From the NCBI GenBank assembly GCA_027488135.1, contig JAIYCH010000131.1, positions 1 through 64,000 on the forward strand: 64,000 nucleotides of DNA. Reading direction: 5' to 3'. Source of the DNA: Saprospiraceae bacterium (GTDB lineage Bacteria; Bacteroidota; Bacteroidia; Chitinophagales; Saprospiraceae). The first letter of the stretch is position 1; every line of letters starts with the position of its first letter. The notes beneath the pieces are model-generated. The model made no database searches, was not told where the DNA came from, and saw only the letters and a list, made by a program, of their open reading frames with translations. This document shows positions 1 to 8,410 of this stretch, in pieces. The position numbers and the translations under genes were made by a program.

Positions 1-345
1 TATCTAAATGAAAATAATCAATCTCAATGGTTTAAGGAGGCTGGTCTATTTGGCAGAAATATAATAAGTCTTCCAAAGCTGATCAGAGATACAGTGGAAC
101 AATTTCAAACGGGTAACAGTAGTCTTAAAACACCTGATATTTGGAGGAGTGCCAAACTACTTTACTTGTTGGGTCAACAGTTTGCGCTGATAATTTTTAC
201 TTTTAGCCTGTTATATTTGGCAATGAAAGATTACAATGGTATTTTAGGATACAATATTTCTACCCTGTTTTTTACGCTAAGTTTTCTTTCCAGTCTAACT
301 TTTTTGCTTAGGTTCAAAAAGGGAGATGATTTATTTAAGCAATAA
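1..345 (+). CDS. C-terminal fragment of a membrane protein, possibly ABC1/AarF (UbiB-like) kinase
   Basis: The reading frame is open from base 1 with no stop, so the gene begins upstream; the GTG near base 94 is unlikely to be the true start. The visible 114 residues hold a soluble stretch with a leucine/proline segment (SLPKLIRD) and then two hydrophobic helices separated by about ten residues, ending in a short basic tail. A segment of the l..lP.l...l..l..G type followed by two terminal membrane helices is how ABC1/AarF/UbiB-type atypical kinases usually end, and that family is the best guess. No catalytic motif lies in the window, so the function is inferred only from the tail's shape. A generic integral membrane protein is the alternative. 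Confidence 0.45.
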   Translation, partial: YLNENNQSQWFKEAGLFGRNIISLPKLIRDTVEQFQTGNSSLKTPDIWRSAKLLYLLGQQFALIIFTFSLLYLAMKDYNGILGYNISTLFFTLSFLSSLTFLLRFKKGDDLFKQ

Positions 346-352
346 TCTCCCC

Positions 353-703
353 TTATTTTAACAAAGAAAGGCTGTCTTCTAGTATCGTAGCCTTTATTTT
401 ATGGTGGGAGGTGGTAAAGGCAACCTGACCGTCATGGATTAATATTAGCTGTGGGGATTGATGATGAACATTGAGCCTTGAGGCAACTTCATTAGAAACA
501 GACCTATATTTTAATAGATCTAAATAATAAAAAGAGAGGGGTTTATCTATGTTTTTGAAAGAAATTTCTACATTTTCTTTCGCTTGAGCACTTATCCCAC
601 AAGTCGTGGAATGCTTAAAAATATATACTGGAATGGAGCTTGACAATGCAATAATTTCAGCTATTTGGTTTTCATCCGTTAGGGTTGACCAATTTTTGTT
701 CAT
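353..703 (-). CDS. ytxJ: YtxJ-type bacillithiol-system thiol protein
   Basis: A 116-residue thioredoxin-fold protein. The FKHSTTCGIS motif near residue 30 matches the monothiol active site of YtxJ, the predicted bacilliredoxin-like protein of bacillithiol-producing bacteria, in which one reactive cysteine follows a KHST stretch. A QSPQ stretch near residue 83 fits the cis-proline region of the fold. The protein has no second active-site cysteine, so a monothiol, glutaredoxin-like role in removing bacillithiol from proteins is likely. I chose the ATG at 703 over an in-frame GTG at 724, because the extra seven residues are lysine-rich and not part of the fold. It converges on the truncated gene to its left and diverges from the deacylase gene to its right. 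Confidence 0.75.
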   Translation of the reverse strand: MNKNWSTLTDENQIAEIIALSSSIPVYIFKHSTTCGISAQAKENVEISFKNIDKPLSFYYLDLLKYRSVSNEVASRLNVHHQSPQLILIHDGQVAFTTSHHKIKATILEDSLSLLK

Positions 704-763
704 GTTTTTTTTTGTTTTTAACACACTTATTTATCATCTTGTTTATGATTACAATTATATTTT

Positions 764-1231
764 ATGAAAACAAATGCTATGAGGTTATTGGATGTTAACA
801 AGATCCAGTACGAAATGGTAAATTATAAGATAGACAAGGATAATTTTGATGCCGCACAAATTGCCTTAGATAATAATATTCCACAGCATCTATTATTTAA
901 AACACTAATATGTATAAGTATAGATAAAGAAATAGTAGTGGCAGTTTTACCAGCAAATGAGCAATTATCAATAAAAAAATTAGAAAAAATAGCTGGAATT
1001 AAACAAATAAATCTTCTTCCCACGGAAGAGTTAATGAACAGAATTGGTTATATCAGAGGTGGATGCTCACCCATAGCCATGAAGAAAAAATTCCCTGTTT
1101 ACATTCATTCATCCACACCGGTTAATACCATCGTTTGGATAAATGCGGGTAAAAAGGGTATTTTACTAAAGATGTTACTCGACGATATTATTTTGATAAC
1201 CGACGGTCAATTAGCAGATATATTAAGATAA
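764..1231 (+). CDS. ybaK: YbaK/ProX-family aminoacyl-tRNA deacylase (Cys-tRNA(Pro) deacylase)
   Basis: A 155-residue protein that covers the whole YbaK/EbsC domain. Family hallmarks are a lysine in FKTLIC near residue 47, corresponding to the catalytically important lysine of YbaK, and the C-terminal GYIRGGCSPIAMKK block that forms the substrate-pocket loop. Members hydrolyse mischarged Cys-tRNA(Pro) in trans as cytosolic proofreading factors. The length is typical of a free-standing domain. The gene stands alone between divergent and convergent neighbours. The specificity is taken from the family; ProX-type Ala-tRNA(Pro) deacylation cannot be excluded from sequence alone. Confidence 0.85.
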   Translation: MKTNAMRLLDVNKIQYEMVNYKIDKDNFDAAQIALDNNIPQHLLFKTLICISIDKEIVVAVLPANEQLSIKKLEKIAGIKQINLLPTEELMNRIGYIRGGCSPIAMKKKFPVYIHSSTPVNTIVWINAGKKGILLKMLLDDIILITDGQLADILR

Positions 1232-1243
1232 AAAAAGAGTAAA

Positions 1244-2116
1244 TTAATCTTCTTTAGGTTGTTTTCTTGGTCTCATTAAACCTTCCTGTGCCACAGAAGC
1301 TACCAGTTTTCCGTCTCTGGTAAAAATATTCCCTCTGGTAAATCCTCTTGAATTTGAGGCACTTGGACTATCAATTGCGTAAAGTAACCAATCGTCCATC
1401 CTAAATGGTCTATGAAACCACATAGCATGGTCTAAACTGGCGAGCTGTAATTTTGGAATACTTCCTTCTTTTCCGTGGGGTAGTAGCGCTGAGGTTAATA
1501 GGTTGTAATCAGATGCATAGGCTAGTACCAATGGATGGAATTTTGAATTTTCAGGCATTTCGCCGATAGATTTCATCCAAATATGACGAAACGGCTCTCT
1601 TTTTTCTGGTACAGCGGGGTTATATAATTCTACTGGTCTGAATTCAATTGGTCTGTCAAGATTAAGGAAGTCGTACATATTTTGGGGTAAAAATTCTCCA
1701 AAATGCTTAGCTAAATCTTTCCAACTTACTAATTGTTCAGGTTCCTGAACCTTTGGCATAGCTATTTGGTGATCAAATCCAATTTCATCGGATTGAAAAG
1801 AGGCAGACATTAAAAATATTTCACGACCTTGTTGAATAGCTTTTACTCTTCTTGTAGTAAAACTTCCGCCATCCCGAATTCTATCCACTTGAAATATGAT
1901 AGGAATATTAAGATTGCCTGGAAGAATAAAATAAGAATGTAAAGAATGCACATGTCTGTCTTCTGGCACCGTATTTATAGCGGCACTTAAGGCCTGGGCC
2001 AGGACCTGGCCACCAAAAACATTAGAACTTCCTACTGTTTTGGAATATCCTCTAAACAAATTTTCTTCAATTTGCTCTAAATCCAATAAATCAAGTAATT
2101 CACTTATTTCTTTCAT
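1244..2116 (-). CDS. tesB: Acyl-CoA thioesterase II
   Basis: A 290-residue double-hotdog thioesterase of typical TesB length. Conserved blocks include VFGGQVLAQAL near residue 35, YASDYN near 201, LDHAMWFHRPF near 230, and VAQEGLMR near the end. In E. coli TesB the catalytic triad is Asp204, Thr228 and Gln278. The Asp and Gln are present here, while the Thr position reads Ser (ASLDHAMW), a conservative change. The enzyme hydrolyses medium- and long-chain acyl-CoAs in the cytosol. It lies one base downstream of the aldolase gene on the same strand, so the two are probably co-transcribed. Confidence 0.9.
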   Translation of the reverse strand: MKEISELLDLLDLEQIEENLFRGYSKTVGSSNVFGGQVLAQALSAAINTVPEDRHVHSLHSYFILPGNLNIPIIFQVDRIRDGGSFTTRRVKAIQQGREIFLMSASFQSDEIGFDHQIAMPKVQEPEQLVSWKDLAKHFGEFLPQNMYDFLNLDRPIEFRPVELYNPAVPEKREPFRHIWMKSIGEMPENSKFHPLVLAYASDYNLLTSALLPHGKEGSIPKLQLASLDHAMWFHRPFRMDDWLLYAIDSPSASNSRGFTRGNIFTRDGKLVASVAQEGLMRPRKQPKED

Positions 2117-2117
2117 A

Positions 2118-2768
2118 TTAATAGGATAATACCTGTTTTATTTTTAAGCTAAGTTTTGAAAAGTCTTCTTCTGTTTTTAATTCGCCGGCAAATAACTGTG
2201 AGCCCATACCAAGGTAGTCTGCACCTGCTTTTAACCAGGACTGAATGCTTTCCTGGGTTGGTTCAACGCCCCCTGTAACCATTACTTTAATGTTGGGTAA
2301 AGGACCTTTAATAGCTTTTACAAATCCAGGTCCCAAAACATTGCCTGGAAATAATTTAACCACGGTAGCCCCGGCTTGTTTTGCATGCCAGATTTCATTA
2401 AGTGTTGCTGCTGCTGGTAACCAGGGAATTTGATGTTCTCTGCATACTTCTCCGACCTCTAACGAAGTAATAGGTTGAACAATAAAATCAGTTCCCATAT
2501 TTATGTAGTCTTTTGCTTCTTCGGCAGTAAAAATGGTGCCAATGCCCAATGCCATTTCTGGACAATTTTCATTGACAAAATCTCTCAAAGCAGAAAAAAC
2601 GGTGGGGGCTTCAATGCCTCGGTTGGTAAATTCAAATACCCTCATTCCACCATCGTAACATGCTTTTACTATTTTTTTAGAATATTCGATATCCGGGTTA
2701 AAAAAGACAGGTGCAATTTTAGTTTGTTCCAATAAAATTAAGACTTGCGCTGCGTTCATTGAGGCCAT
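2118..2768 (-). CDS. eda: KDPG/KHG aldolase (2-dehydro-3-deoxyphosphogluconate aldolase family)
   Basis: A 216-residue class I aldolase with a TIM barrel. The Schiff-base lysine is in VVKLFPG near residue 139, the catalytic glutamate in FEFTNRG near 46, and the phosphate-binding GGV and GMGS segments lie near the C-terminus. The family cleaves 2-keto-3-deoxy-6-phosphogluconate (Entner-Doudoroff) or 4-hydroxy-2-oxoglutarate. The usual PG..TPTE loop is replaced by LPAAATLNE, so substrate preference is uncertain. The ATG at 2768 is chosen; an internal ATG three codons later is possible. No dehydratase or kinase of the pathway is adjacent, and the downstream partner is tesB. Confidence 0.85.
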   Translation of the reverse strand: MASMNAAQVLILLEQTKIAPVFFNPDIEYSKKIVKACYDGGMRVFEFTNRGIEAPTVFSALRDFVNENCPEMALGIGTIFTAEEAKDYINMGTDFIVQPITSLEVGEVCREHQIPWLPAAATLNEIWHAKQAGATVVKLFPGNVLGPGFVKAIKGPLPNIKVMVTGGVEPTQESIQSWLKAGADYLGMGSQLFAGELKTEEDFSKLSLKIKQVLSY

Positions 2769-2888
2769 TGATTTTGTTTTTATACTTTTTGGTGCAAAAT
2801 AGGCATTTTAATATATAATGTAAACAATAAATTGCTAATTTGCATTCAAATCATTCAATTACTTAACGATATGTTTCAAATGTATCCC

Positions 2889-4190
2889 ATGAAAATTAGT
2901 TTTACACTTTTTGTTGTTTTGATGGCTTTCTTTTTTAATTCCTGTGCTGTAATGACTTCAATGGGGTTAAATAATAAAGCTTCTTGGGAAAAGCCAAAGT
3001 CTAATGGCATTTCTCCAGAGGAAGCTTTGTGGAAAAAGGTTCAATCTACCAACACTGAAGAGGCTTATGTAGATTATTTAAGTAAGTTTCCTTATGGAAA
3101 ATATAAATATGATGCAAGGCTTCAATTACAATTGGTGGATACAGAAGCTGCCTGGGAAAAAGCTAAAACCGCTAATTCCGAAGAGGCTTATCAGGTTTTT
3201 ATGAGAGATTATGCGGGATCGAAGTATAATGCACAGGCTTTTGCTAACCTTACAAAAATAAGACAAGAAGGCACATGGAATCGAACAAAAATGTTGAATA
3301 CAGCAGAGGCTTATAGTGAATTTATTTCCCGTTTTCCGCTTTCTGAATATATTACGGAGGCTAAGAATAACTATTCCACTATCCAAAGTGAGGCAGAATG
3401 GAACAGGATTAAAAATTTTAATAATATAGCTGTTTTTGAAAATTATGTAAAGTCTTTTCCAAATAGTGTTTTCAAAGATCAGGCAATAGCCAAAGTTCAA
3501 ACATTGAATGGTAATGCGCCTGCTTCAAATTCAATGGCTATTAAAGCGGCTGTTCCTCCTTCTGAAACTTCCAGGGTTCAAAAGAATATCATCAGGCAAA
3601 ATGAACCTCAAAAGGTAGAAAAACCTGAAAAGAAAGACGTGGGTGCCGATGAATGGTTTCAAGCTAATGCATTAAATACCATTGAAGCTTATCAGGATTT
3701 TTTAAAAGAGTTTCCTAAACATAAGTTTTCTCCTTTAGCAAAAAAGGAATTAGCATTGTTCGATGAACAAACGTGGATGAGGGCCAAGTCGGCAAATACC
3801 AATGAAGCTTACGAAAATTATCAAAAGCTTTTTCCAACAGGCAGGTATTTTAAGGAAGCTAAAAAGAAAATTTTAGACGAAGAAGTGGCAACTATTCTTG
3901 CGGGAGATTATCAGGCTTTACCCGCCATGAATAAAAGTGAGTCTCTCCCAGGTTCTAAACTAAACGAAATCACTATAAAAAATATCACAGGTTTTACCTT
4001 GGTTATAATTTATAGTGGTCCCGTTAGCGAAAAAATAGAAGTAAAAGATGGGAGTATGTATGTTGTTAAATTACCAAACGGTCAATACAATATTACAGCT
4101 ACTTTAAATTCCGATCTAATTGGTTCATTTGTAGGGAAGGAAAATTTGACCGGTGGAAAATATGAAACCAAATTTTTCCTTGGTTATTAA
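2889..4190 (+). CDS. Lipoprotein with six WxxA...EAYxxFxxxFP repeats and a DUF6759-like C-terminal domain
   Basis: This start is chosen because the ATG at 2889 is directly followed by a lipoprotein signal ending in FFFNSCAV, while upstream in-frame starts (from 2832) would bury it. The mature protein has about six copies of a 40-residue helical repeat: Trp, then about seven residues, then T/N-x-EAY, then a F-x-x-x-FP-x-S/G-x-Y segment and a closing Ala. Four copies come before and two after a low-complexity Pro/Lys linker near residues 215-255. The last 80 residues form a beta-rich domain resembling a small module common on Bacteroidota lipoproteins. The repeats look like half-TPR units that could bind another envelope protein. 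The function is unknown. Confidence 0.7.
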   Translation: MKISFTLFVVLMAFFFNSCAVMTSMGLNNKASWEKPKSNGISPEEALWKKVQSTNTEEAYVDYLSKFPYGKYKYDARLQLQLVDTEAAWEKAKTANSEEAYQVFMRDYAGSKYNAQAFANLTKIRQEGTWNRTKMLNTAEAYSEFISRFPLSEYITEAKNNYSTIQSEAEWNRIKNFNNIAVFENYVKSFPNSVFKDQAIAKVQTLNGNAPASNSMAIKAAVPPSETSRVQKNIIRQNEPQKVEKPEKKDVGADEWFQANALNTIEAYQDFLKEFPKHKFSPLAKKELALFDEQTWMRAKSANTNEAYENYQKLFPTGRYFKEAKKKILDEEVATILAGDYQALPAMNKSESLPGSKLNEITIKNITGFTLVIIYSGPVSEKIEVKDGSMYVVKLPNGQYNITATLNSDLIGSFVGKENLTGGKYETKFFLGY

Positions 4191-4194
4191 TTCT

Positions 4195-4695
4195 TTATTC
4201 GACAGACCTTTTACTAATCAATCTTTGCTTGGCATAATACGTGTCATCTTCAGCCTGGTCACCATCCCAGTCCATAAGGCTGGTCATAAAGATTTGACCA
4301 TTTTCAATGTCAATTTTATATTCAAGGGTTTGATCTGACTGAGTTAATGTTAAGGTGTCGCCATTTATTTTCCAAATGCCAAAATATTCACTGATCAGGG
4401 AATTATCCCTGCCTCTAAAAGTTTGGTGATACTTTTTGTCTTTATCAAAAAACATCCTAAATGGTTTAACCTGAAACTGGTTTTCCCAGGTTTCTTCTCT
4501 TGCTTCAAATAATGAATCTCTTCCAACAGATTGATATGACTCAATATTGACACTCATAAAAGTTATTTGCCAAGTGCCAGGTATTTGTTCACTTAAAACC
4601 TGAGAATTTTGTTGTTTCTTTTCTTCTGCGCTTGGTCCACAGCCTAAAAAGGTTAACATAGCAAGGGTGTAAAAGCAGTTTTGAATTAATTTCAT
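4195..4695 (-). CDS. Small lipoprotein with lipocalin-like body
   Basis: A 166-residue protein that starts at the ATG at 4695; a TTG four codons upstream is less likely. The signal peptide ends in a lipobox (TFLGCGPS), so the mature form is anchored by its N-terminal cysteine. After a Lys/Gln-rich linker comes a compact beta-rich domain that begins GTWQITF and contains GIWKINGDTLTL, the alternating pattern seen in the lipocalin-like proteins of Bacteroidota that report a W...G.L.L core. No catalytic residues are apparent. It converges with the repeat lipoprotein, leaving only four bases between the stop codons. The role is unknown. Confidence 0.6.
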   Translation of the reverse strand: MKLIQNCFYTLAMLTFLGCGPSAEEKKQQNSQVLSEQIPGTWQITFMSVNIESYQSVGRDSLFEAREETWENQFQVKPFRMFFDKDKKYHQTFRGRDNSLISEYFGIWKINGDTLTLTQSDQTLEYKIDIENGQIFMTSLMDWDGDQAEDDTYYAKQRLISKRSVE

Positions 4696-4826
4696 CTGAT
4701 TTGTCAATTTTCTTGTAAAAATACTAATTAAGTTGAAATAGGTTTGAAAACTATTTTTTGATAATAAATTTACTTTTGAAACATTTCTTCATTTATTTTG
4801 GTTAGTATTTCACCAAAATCGTTACT

Positions 4827-6038
4827 TTGACTATTACAAAAAGTTTTCTTAATTGTGACAGTTTGAATTTTTTCGACCTGTCTAAACCAATATTAGGAAC
4901 AGCCCCTAATTGTTCCTTTTCTTTCAGCTTTACTATTTTTGAGGACCTCAATGAGATTGCATCAAAGTGGTCCTTAATGGATACAAATAAAAATGTAAAT
5001 CCTTGGCTATCTTTTGATTTTCAAAAAAATATGTTAAAGGCCATGCCAGAAAATGTAAAGGTTTTGTATGGTGGCTACTCTTTTGGAAACGAAGTAAAGG
5101 GATATTTTCCAATTTATTTTTTTGATTTTTCTTTAGATAAAAGTTTCAGGGAAAAAAATCTGCTGAAAAGAATTCTCGGTAAATTTATTAAAGCAAAAAT
5201 CTTGTTAATGGGTCAAATATTTTCAACAGGAACGAACTACCCATTTAGTGATTATTTGAAAGATCAACAGTTTCAAAAAGAACTACATCATTTCCTTCAT
5301 AATATAGCTTCCAGGTATAAGGCAAAAGCGATTTTATGGAAAGATTTTTTTTCTGGATGTGCTGCTTTGGAATTGAATGGTTATTTTTCCTTTAAGTATC
5401 AGCCTGCTATGATAATGAAGATCGATGATCGTTGGGAAACAATGCAAGATTATGAACAATCTCTGTCTTCTAAGTATAGAATTAGATTATTAAGGGCCAG
5501 AAATAAAATGAAAGGTATCATCTGGAAAACCTTGACTAAAGAAGAAATAATAAATTCACAAGCATCTTTACATCAATTATATGTAGGAATTTTATCTGAT
5601 GCAACATTTAAAATGGCAACGGTGCCGGAATCTTATTTTTCAAGAATGAAGGAGGCTTTTAAAGAGAAGTATAACCTAACGGCGGGTTATTTAGATGGAA
5701 ATTTAGTTTGTTTTTATTCCACTTTAATTAATGGAGAAACGCTTGAAGCAAATTTGGCAGGATTTGAAGAAGAAACAAATCTAAAAATGCAATTATACCT
5801 GAACATGTTATTTTTTATGGTTGAAAATGCCATTAAATTTAAAGTTGGAAAATTAAATTTTTACCGTACTGCCATGGAAATAAAAAGTTCAGTAGGGGCA
5901 GTTGGAAATGAAACAATGGTCTATATAAAACCAACTTCTAAATGGTTAGCACCACTGTTTCCAATACTTGTACCTTGGTTTTCGCCTCAAAACCTTGTTT
6001 GGAAAGCTCGGTCTCCTTTCAAAGCTAAATATTCATGA
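4827..6038 (+). CDS. FemAB/GNAT-like N-acyltransferase, predicted
   Basis: About 403 residues with the layout of the FemAB-like double-GNAT proteins: an N-terminal half with F..DLNEIASKW and a substrate-type segment, and a C-terminal half with YLDGNLVCFYSTLINGE followed by an A-x-F-x-E strand-turn typical of acyl-donor binding. Such proteins transfer aminoacyl or acyl groups, often in envelope or polysaccharide synthesis. The start is probably the TTG at 4827, because the next ATG (4977) would remove the conserved first strand; an in-frame stop lies only about eight codons further upstream. The 3' end overlaps the permease gene by four bases (ATGA), indicating translational coupling. Confidence 0.55.
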   Translation: MTITKSFLNCDSLNFFDLSKPILGTAPNCSFSFSFTIFEDLNEIASKWSLMDTNKNVNPWLSFDFQKNMLKAMPENVKVLYGGYSFGNEVKGYFPIYFFDFSLDKSFREKNLLKRILGKFIKAKILLMGQIFSTGTNYPFSDYLKDQQFQKELHHFLHNIASRYKAKAILWKDFFSGCAALELNGYFSFKYQPAMIMKIDDRWETMQDYEQSLSSKYRIRLLRARNKMKGIIWKTLTKEEIINSQASLHQLYVGILSDATFKMATVPESYFSRMKEAFKEKYNLTAGYLDGNLVCFYSTLINGETLEANLAGFEEETNLKMQLYLNMLFFMVENAIKFKVGKLNFYRTAMEIKSSVGAVGNETMVYIKPTSKWLAPLFPILVPWFSPQNLVWKARSPFKAKYS

Positions 6039-6799
6039 ATCTATTATTTCCAAATCTTCCTTTTTGGAGTTGGATAGGATTGTTTAGTTCCGCATACTTT
6101 ATTGGTATGGCGAAAGGTGGAATAAAAGGTACTGGTTTACTGGTAATTCCCATCATGGCAATTCTTTTTGGTGGCAAAGTGTCGTCAGGAATTGTATTAC
6201 CAATGTTACTTTTTGCCGACCTATTTGCCGTTAGACATTATAAAGGACATACAGAATGGAAAACGTTGTGGAAACTGTTACCTATGGCATTATTAGGGAT
6301 TATCCTGGGGCATTATCTTGGTATGTATGTTTCCGATGATATTTTTAAATTGTGGATGGCAGGCATTGTTTTTGGAAGTTTAACCTTAATGTTATTGCAA
6401 ACTAAAGGTTTTGTTAATGAAAAAATGGTTGGTCATCCTATTTTTGCTTCCATTATCGGACTTTTAGGTGGATTTAGTACCATGGTTGGTAATGCAGCAG
6501 GACCTATCATGTCAGTATATTTATTGGGCCTTAAACTGCCCAAGCTCCTGTTTTTAGGTACAGGAGCTTGGTTTTACTTAACGGTAAATATAATGAAACT
6601 GCCATTTCATATATTCTCATGGAAAACTATTCATGCAGAGAGTCTGATTTTAAATATACTGGGCATTCCCTTCCTGGTTTTAGGCTTTTTCTCTGGCACC
6701 TGGATAGTGAATCATTTAGATGAAAAGTCATTTAGGAAACTAGTCATCTGGATGACCCTATTAGCCGCTGTCCGATTATTATTTGATGTCTGGTTTTAA
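6035..6799 (+). CDS. TauE/SafE-family membrane permease
   Basis: A 254-residue hydrophobic protein with about eight predicted transmembrane helices and the two internally repeated halves of the TauE/SafE (DUF81) family. The first half carries GMAKGGIKGTGLLVIP and the second GLLGGFSTMVGNAAGP, the paired glycine-rich motifs of the family. Members move sulfite, sulfonates or other small organic anions across the inner membrane. The start overlaps the stop of the acyltransferase gene by four bases. The 3' end overlaps the convergent gamma-glutamyltransferase-like gene by 21 bp. The substrate is unknown. Confidence 0.85.
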   Translation: MNLLFPNLPFWSWIGLFSSAYFIGMAKGGIKGTGLLVIPIMAILFGGKVSSGIVLPMLLFADLFAVRHYKGHTEWKTLWKLLPMALLGIILGHYLGMYVSDDIFKLWMAGIVFGSLTLMLLQTKGFVNEKMVGHPIFASIIGLLGGFSTMVGNAAGPIMSVYLLGLKLPKLLFLGTGAWFYLTVNIMKLPFHIFSWKTIHAESLILNILGIPFLVLGFFSGTWIVNHLDEKSFRKLVIWMTLLAAVRLLFDVWF

Positions 6800-8362
6800 T
6801 CCAAGGGCAGTTCCACTCCAATCTGGATCAGCTGCTGCATGCCATTTTCCCAAAGAAGCGTCATAAAATAGGGCGTGGACTCTACCCATTTGACCTGGTA
6901 GTTTAACTTCTTCTAAAGGTAGATTTAATTTTTTTAAATTACTTATAGTTTGTGGATGTTGCCATAAGTTCCCTGTATGATTTTCCAGGAGTAATTTTTC
7001 AGGTAATTGATAGACTCTGGCCGCTTCAAGGGCTTTTTCCAGGGATAAATTTTGATCTATAAATCTACTAATTACTTGAACTACGGCGGGTACAATTCTT
7101 GCACCACCGGCGGCTCCCAAAGCTAAAACAGGCTTACCATCTTTAAAAACCAGCACGGGTGAAATATGTGAAGAAGCTCTCTCCAATGGTTCCATGTTTC
7201 CGAGATAGGGCCCCATGGTTGTTGCAAAAAGGAAACCGTGTTTTTCTGAGGCTACCTTTGAGCCAAGGAGAGGTCCCAAAGATTGAGTAACAGATACAAC
7301 ATTTCCTTTTTGGTCGGAAACAACAAAATGTGTAGTATGCCCATTTGAATGTAAGTTAGTATCATATTGCATGGTGGGTGGTAATGGAGCCAACCATCTT
7401 TCATTGGCAAAGGGAAGACTGGCTACTTTGTCTTCATCTTTTTTTAGTAAAGGCCTGTCCTCATAAGCTTTGTGATGCGCTGCAGCATGCGTTAGAACCC
7501 AATTTGTTTCATCAGCCTGAGCAAGATCAGTCTGCTCTAATATATTTAACATTTCAATGACAATGGCACCATAACAAGGCAAGCCCATAGCTATAATGTC
7601 ATACCCTCTGTAACTTCCTCTTAGTATTTTTGCATCTAAAGCATTATATTGTTGTAAATCTGATGCTTGTAAAAAACCTCCACCTGCAATGATTTCATTT
7701 GAAATGTCTTTAGCTATTTTACCATTATAAAAGCTTTTTCCGTCGTCTTTTGATATTGCTTTTATTGTTTTTGCTAACTGTGGTTGTTTGAAAAGTGTAT
7801 TAGCCTGTCTGGTTGAATCATTGATTAAAAAATATTTAATTGATCCTGGAAAATTGGATAAGGAACGCCTGACCATAGATTGTCTTAATGCTTCATCGGG
7901 TAACAGGACAAATCCGTATTTTGCTAAATTAATGGCAGGAGCTAATACTTTATTGAGCGGCAATATTCCATTTTCTTTATGCATTTTAATAATTCCTTTT
8001 ACCATTCCTGGTATGCCAATGGTCTTAAAACCATCTTCTGCCTTCGAAACGTCAGGAATATACTTCATGGGAACCTGTGTGGTTGCGTCAATGCCCTTCG
8101 CTCCTGTTTTATAATTGTAATACAATGCTTGCAGTCTTCCGCCCAATCCACTCATACTTGGTTCGGTGACAGAAAGAACAAAAGAGGCTGCCACCGCCGC
8201 ATCAAAAGCATTACCGCCATTTTCCAAAATTTCAAGACCAGCTTGGGTCGCTAAGGGATGTGCCGTCGCTATGACTCCATTAGAAGAAGACGCCGACTTT
8301 TGAGCCCACAAATCATTAAAGCTACAGAACAAAATAAAAAAAGAACAAAAAATGTGTTTCAT
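6779..8362 (-). CDS. Gamma-glutamyltransferase-like Ntn hydrolase with altered substrate pocket
   Basis: A 527-residue secreted protein with a signal peptide ending near WAQ. The autoprocessing and nucleophile threonine is present in GHTTHFVV near residue 342, so the fold and maturation chemistry of the gamma-glutamyltransferase family are kept. Several residues that hold the gamma-glutamyl group in E. coli GGT are changed: the Arg114 region reads DATTQVP, Asn411 is Gly, Gln430 is Thr and Asp433 is Pro, in an ungapped by-eye alignment counted from the nucleophile. The serine pair (SSHISP) that stabilises the intermediate is kept. It is probably a periplasmic amidase or acylase of unknown specificity rather than a true glutathione hydrolase. 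Confidence 0.75.
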   Translation of the reverse strand: MKHIFCSFFILFCSFNDLWAQKSASSSNGVIATAHPLATQAGLEILENGGNAFDAAVAASFVLSVTEPSMSGLGGRLQALYYNYKTGAKGIDATTQVPMKYIPDVSKAEDGFKTIGIPGMVKGIIKMHKENGILPLNKVLAPAINLAKYGFVLLPDEALRQSMVRRSLSNFPGSIKYFLINDSTRQANTLFKQPQLAKTIKAISKDDGKSFYNGKIAKDISNEIIAGGGFLQASDLQQYNALDAKILRGSYRGYDIIAMGLPCYGAIVIEMLNILEQTDLAQADETNWVLTHAAAHHKAYEDRPLLKKDEDKVASLPFANERWLAPLPPTMQYDTNLHSNGHTTHFVVSDQKGNVVSVTQSLGPLLGSKVASEKHGFLFATTMGPYLGNMEPLERASSHISPVLVFKDGKPVLALGAAGGARIVPAVVQVISRFIDQNLSLEKALEAARVYQLPEKLLLENHTGNLWQHPQTISNLKKLNLPLEEVKLPGQMGRVHALFYDASLGKWHAAADPDWSGTALGLKPDIK

Positions 8363-8410
8363 ATTAAATAAATTTTAAATGGTGTTTGTCCTAAAGTAAA
8401 GGATAAAATT

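Noticed and set aside
823-1023. Minus-strand open frame inside ybaK
   Set aside because: It lies wholly antisense to a well-supported gene and shows no family signature.
7788-8254. Plus-strand frames within the gamma-glutamyltransferase-like gene
   Set aside because: Antisense shadows with no start context or motif.
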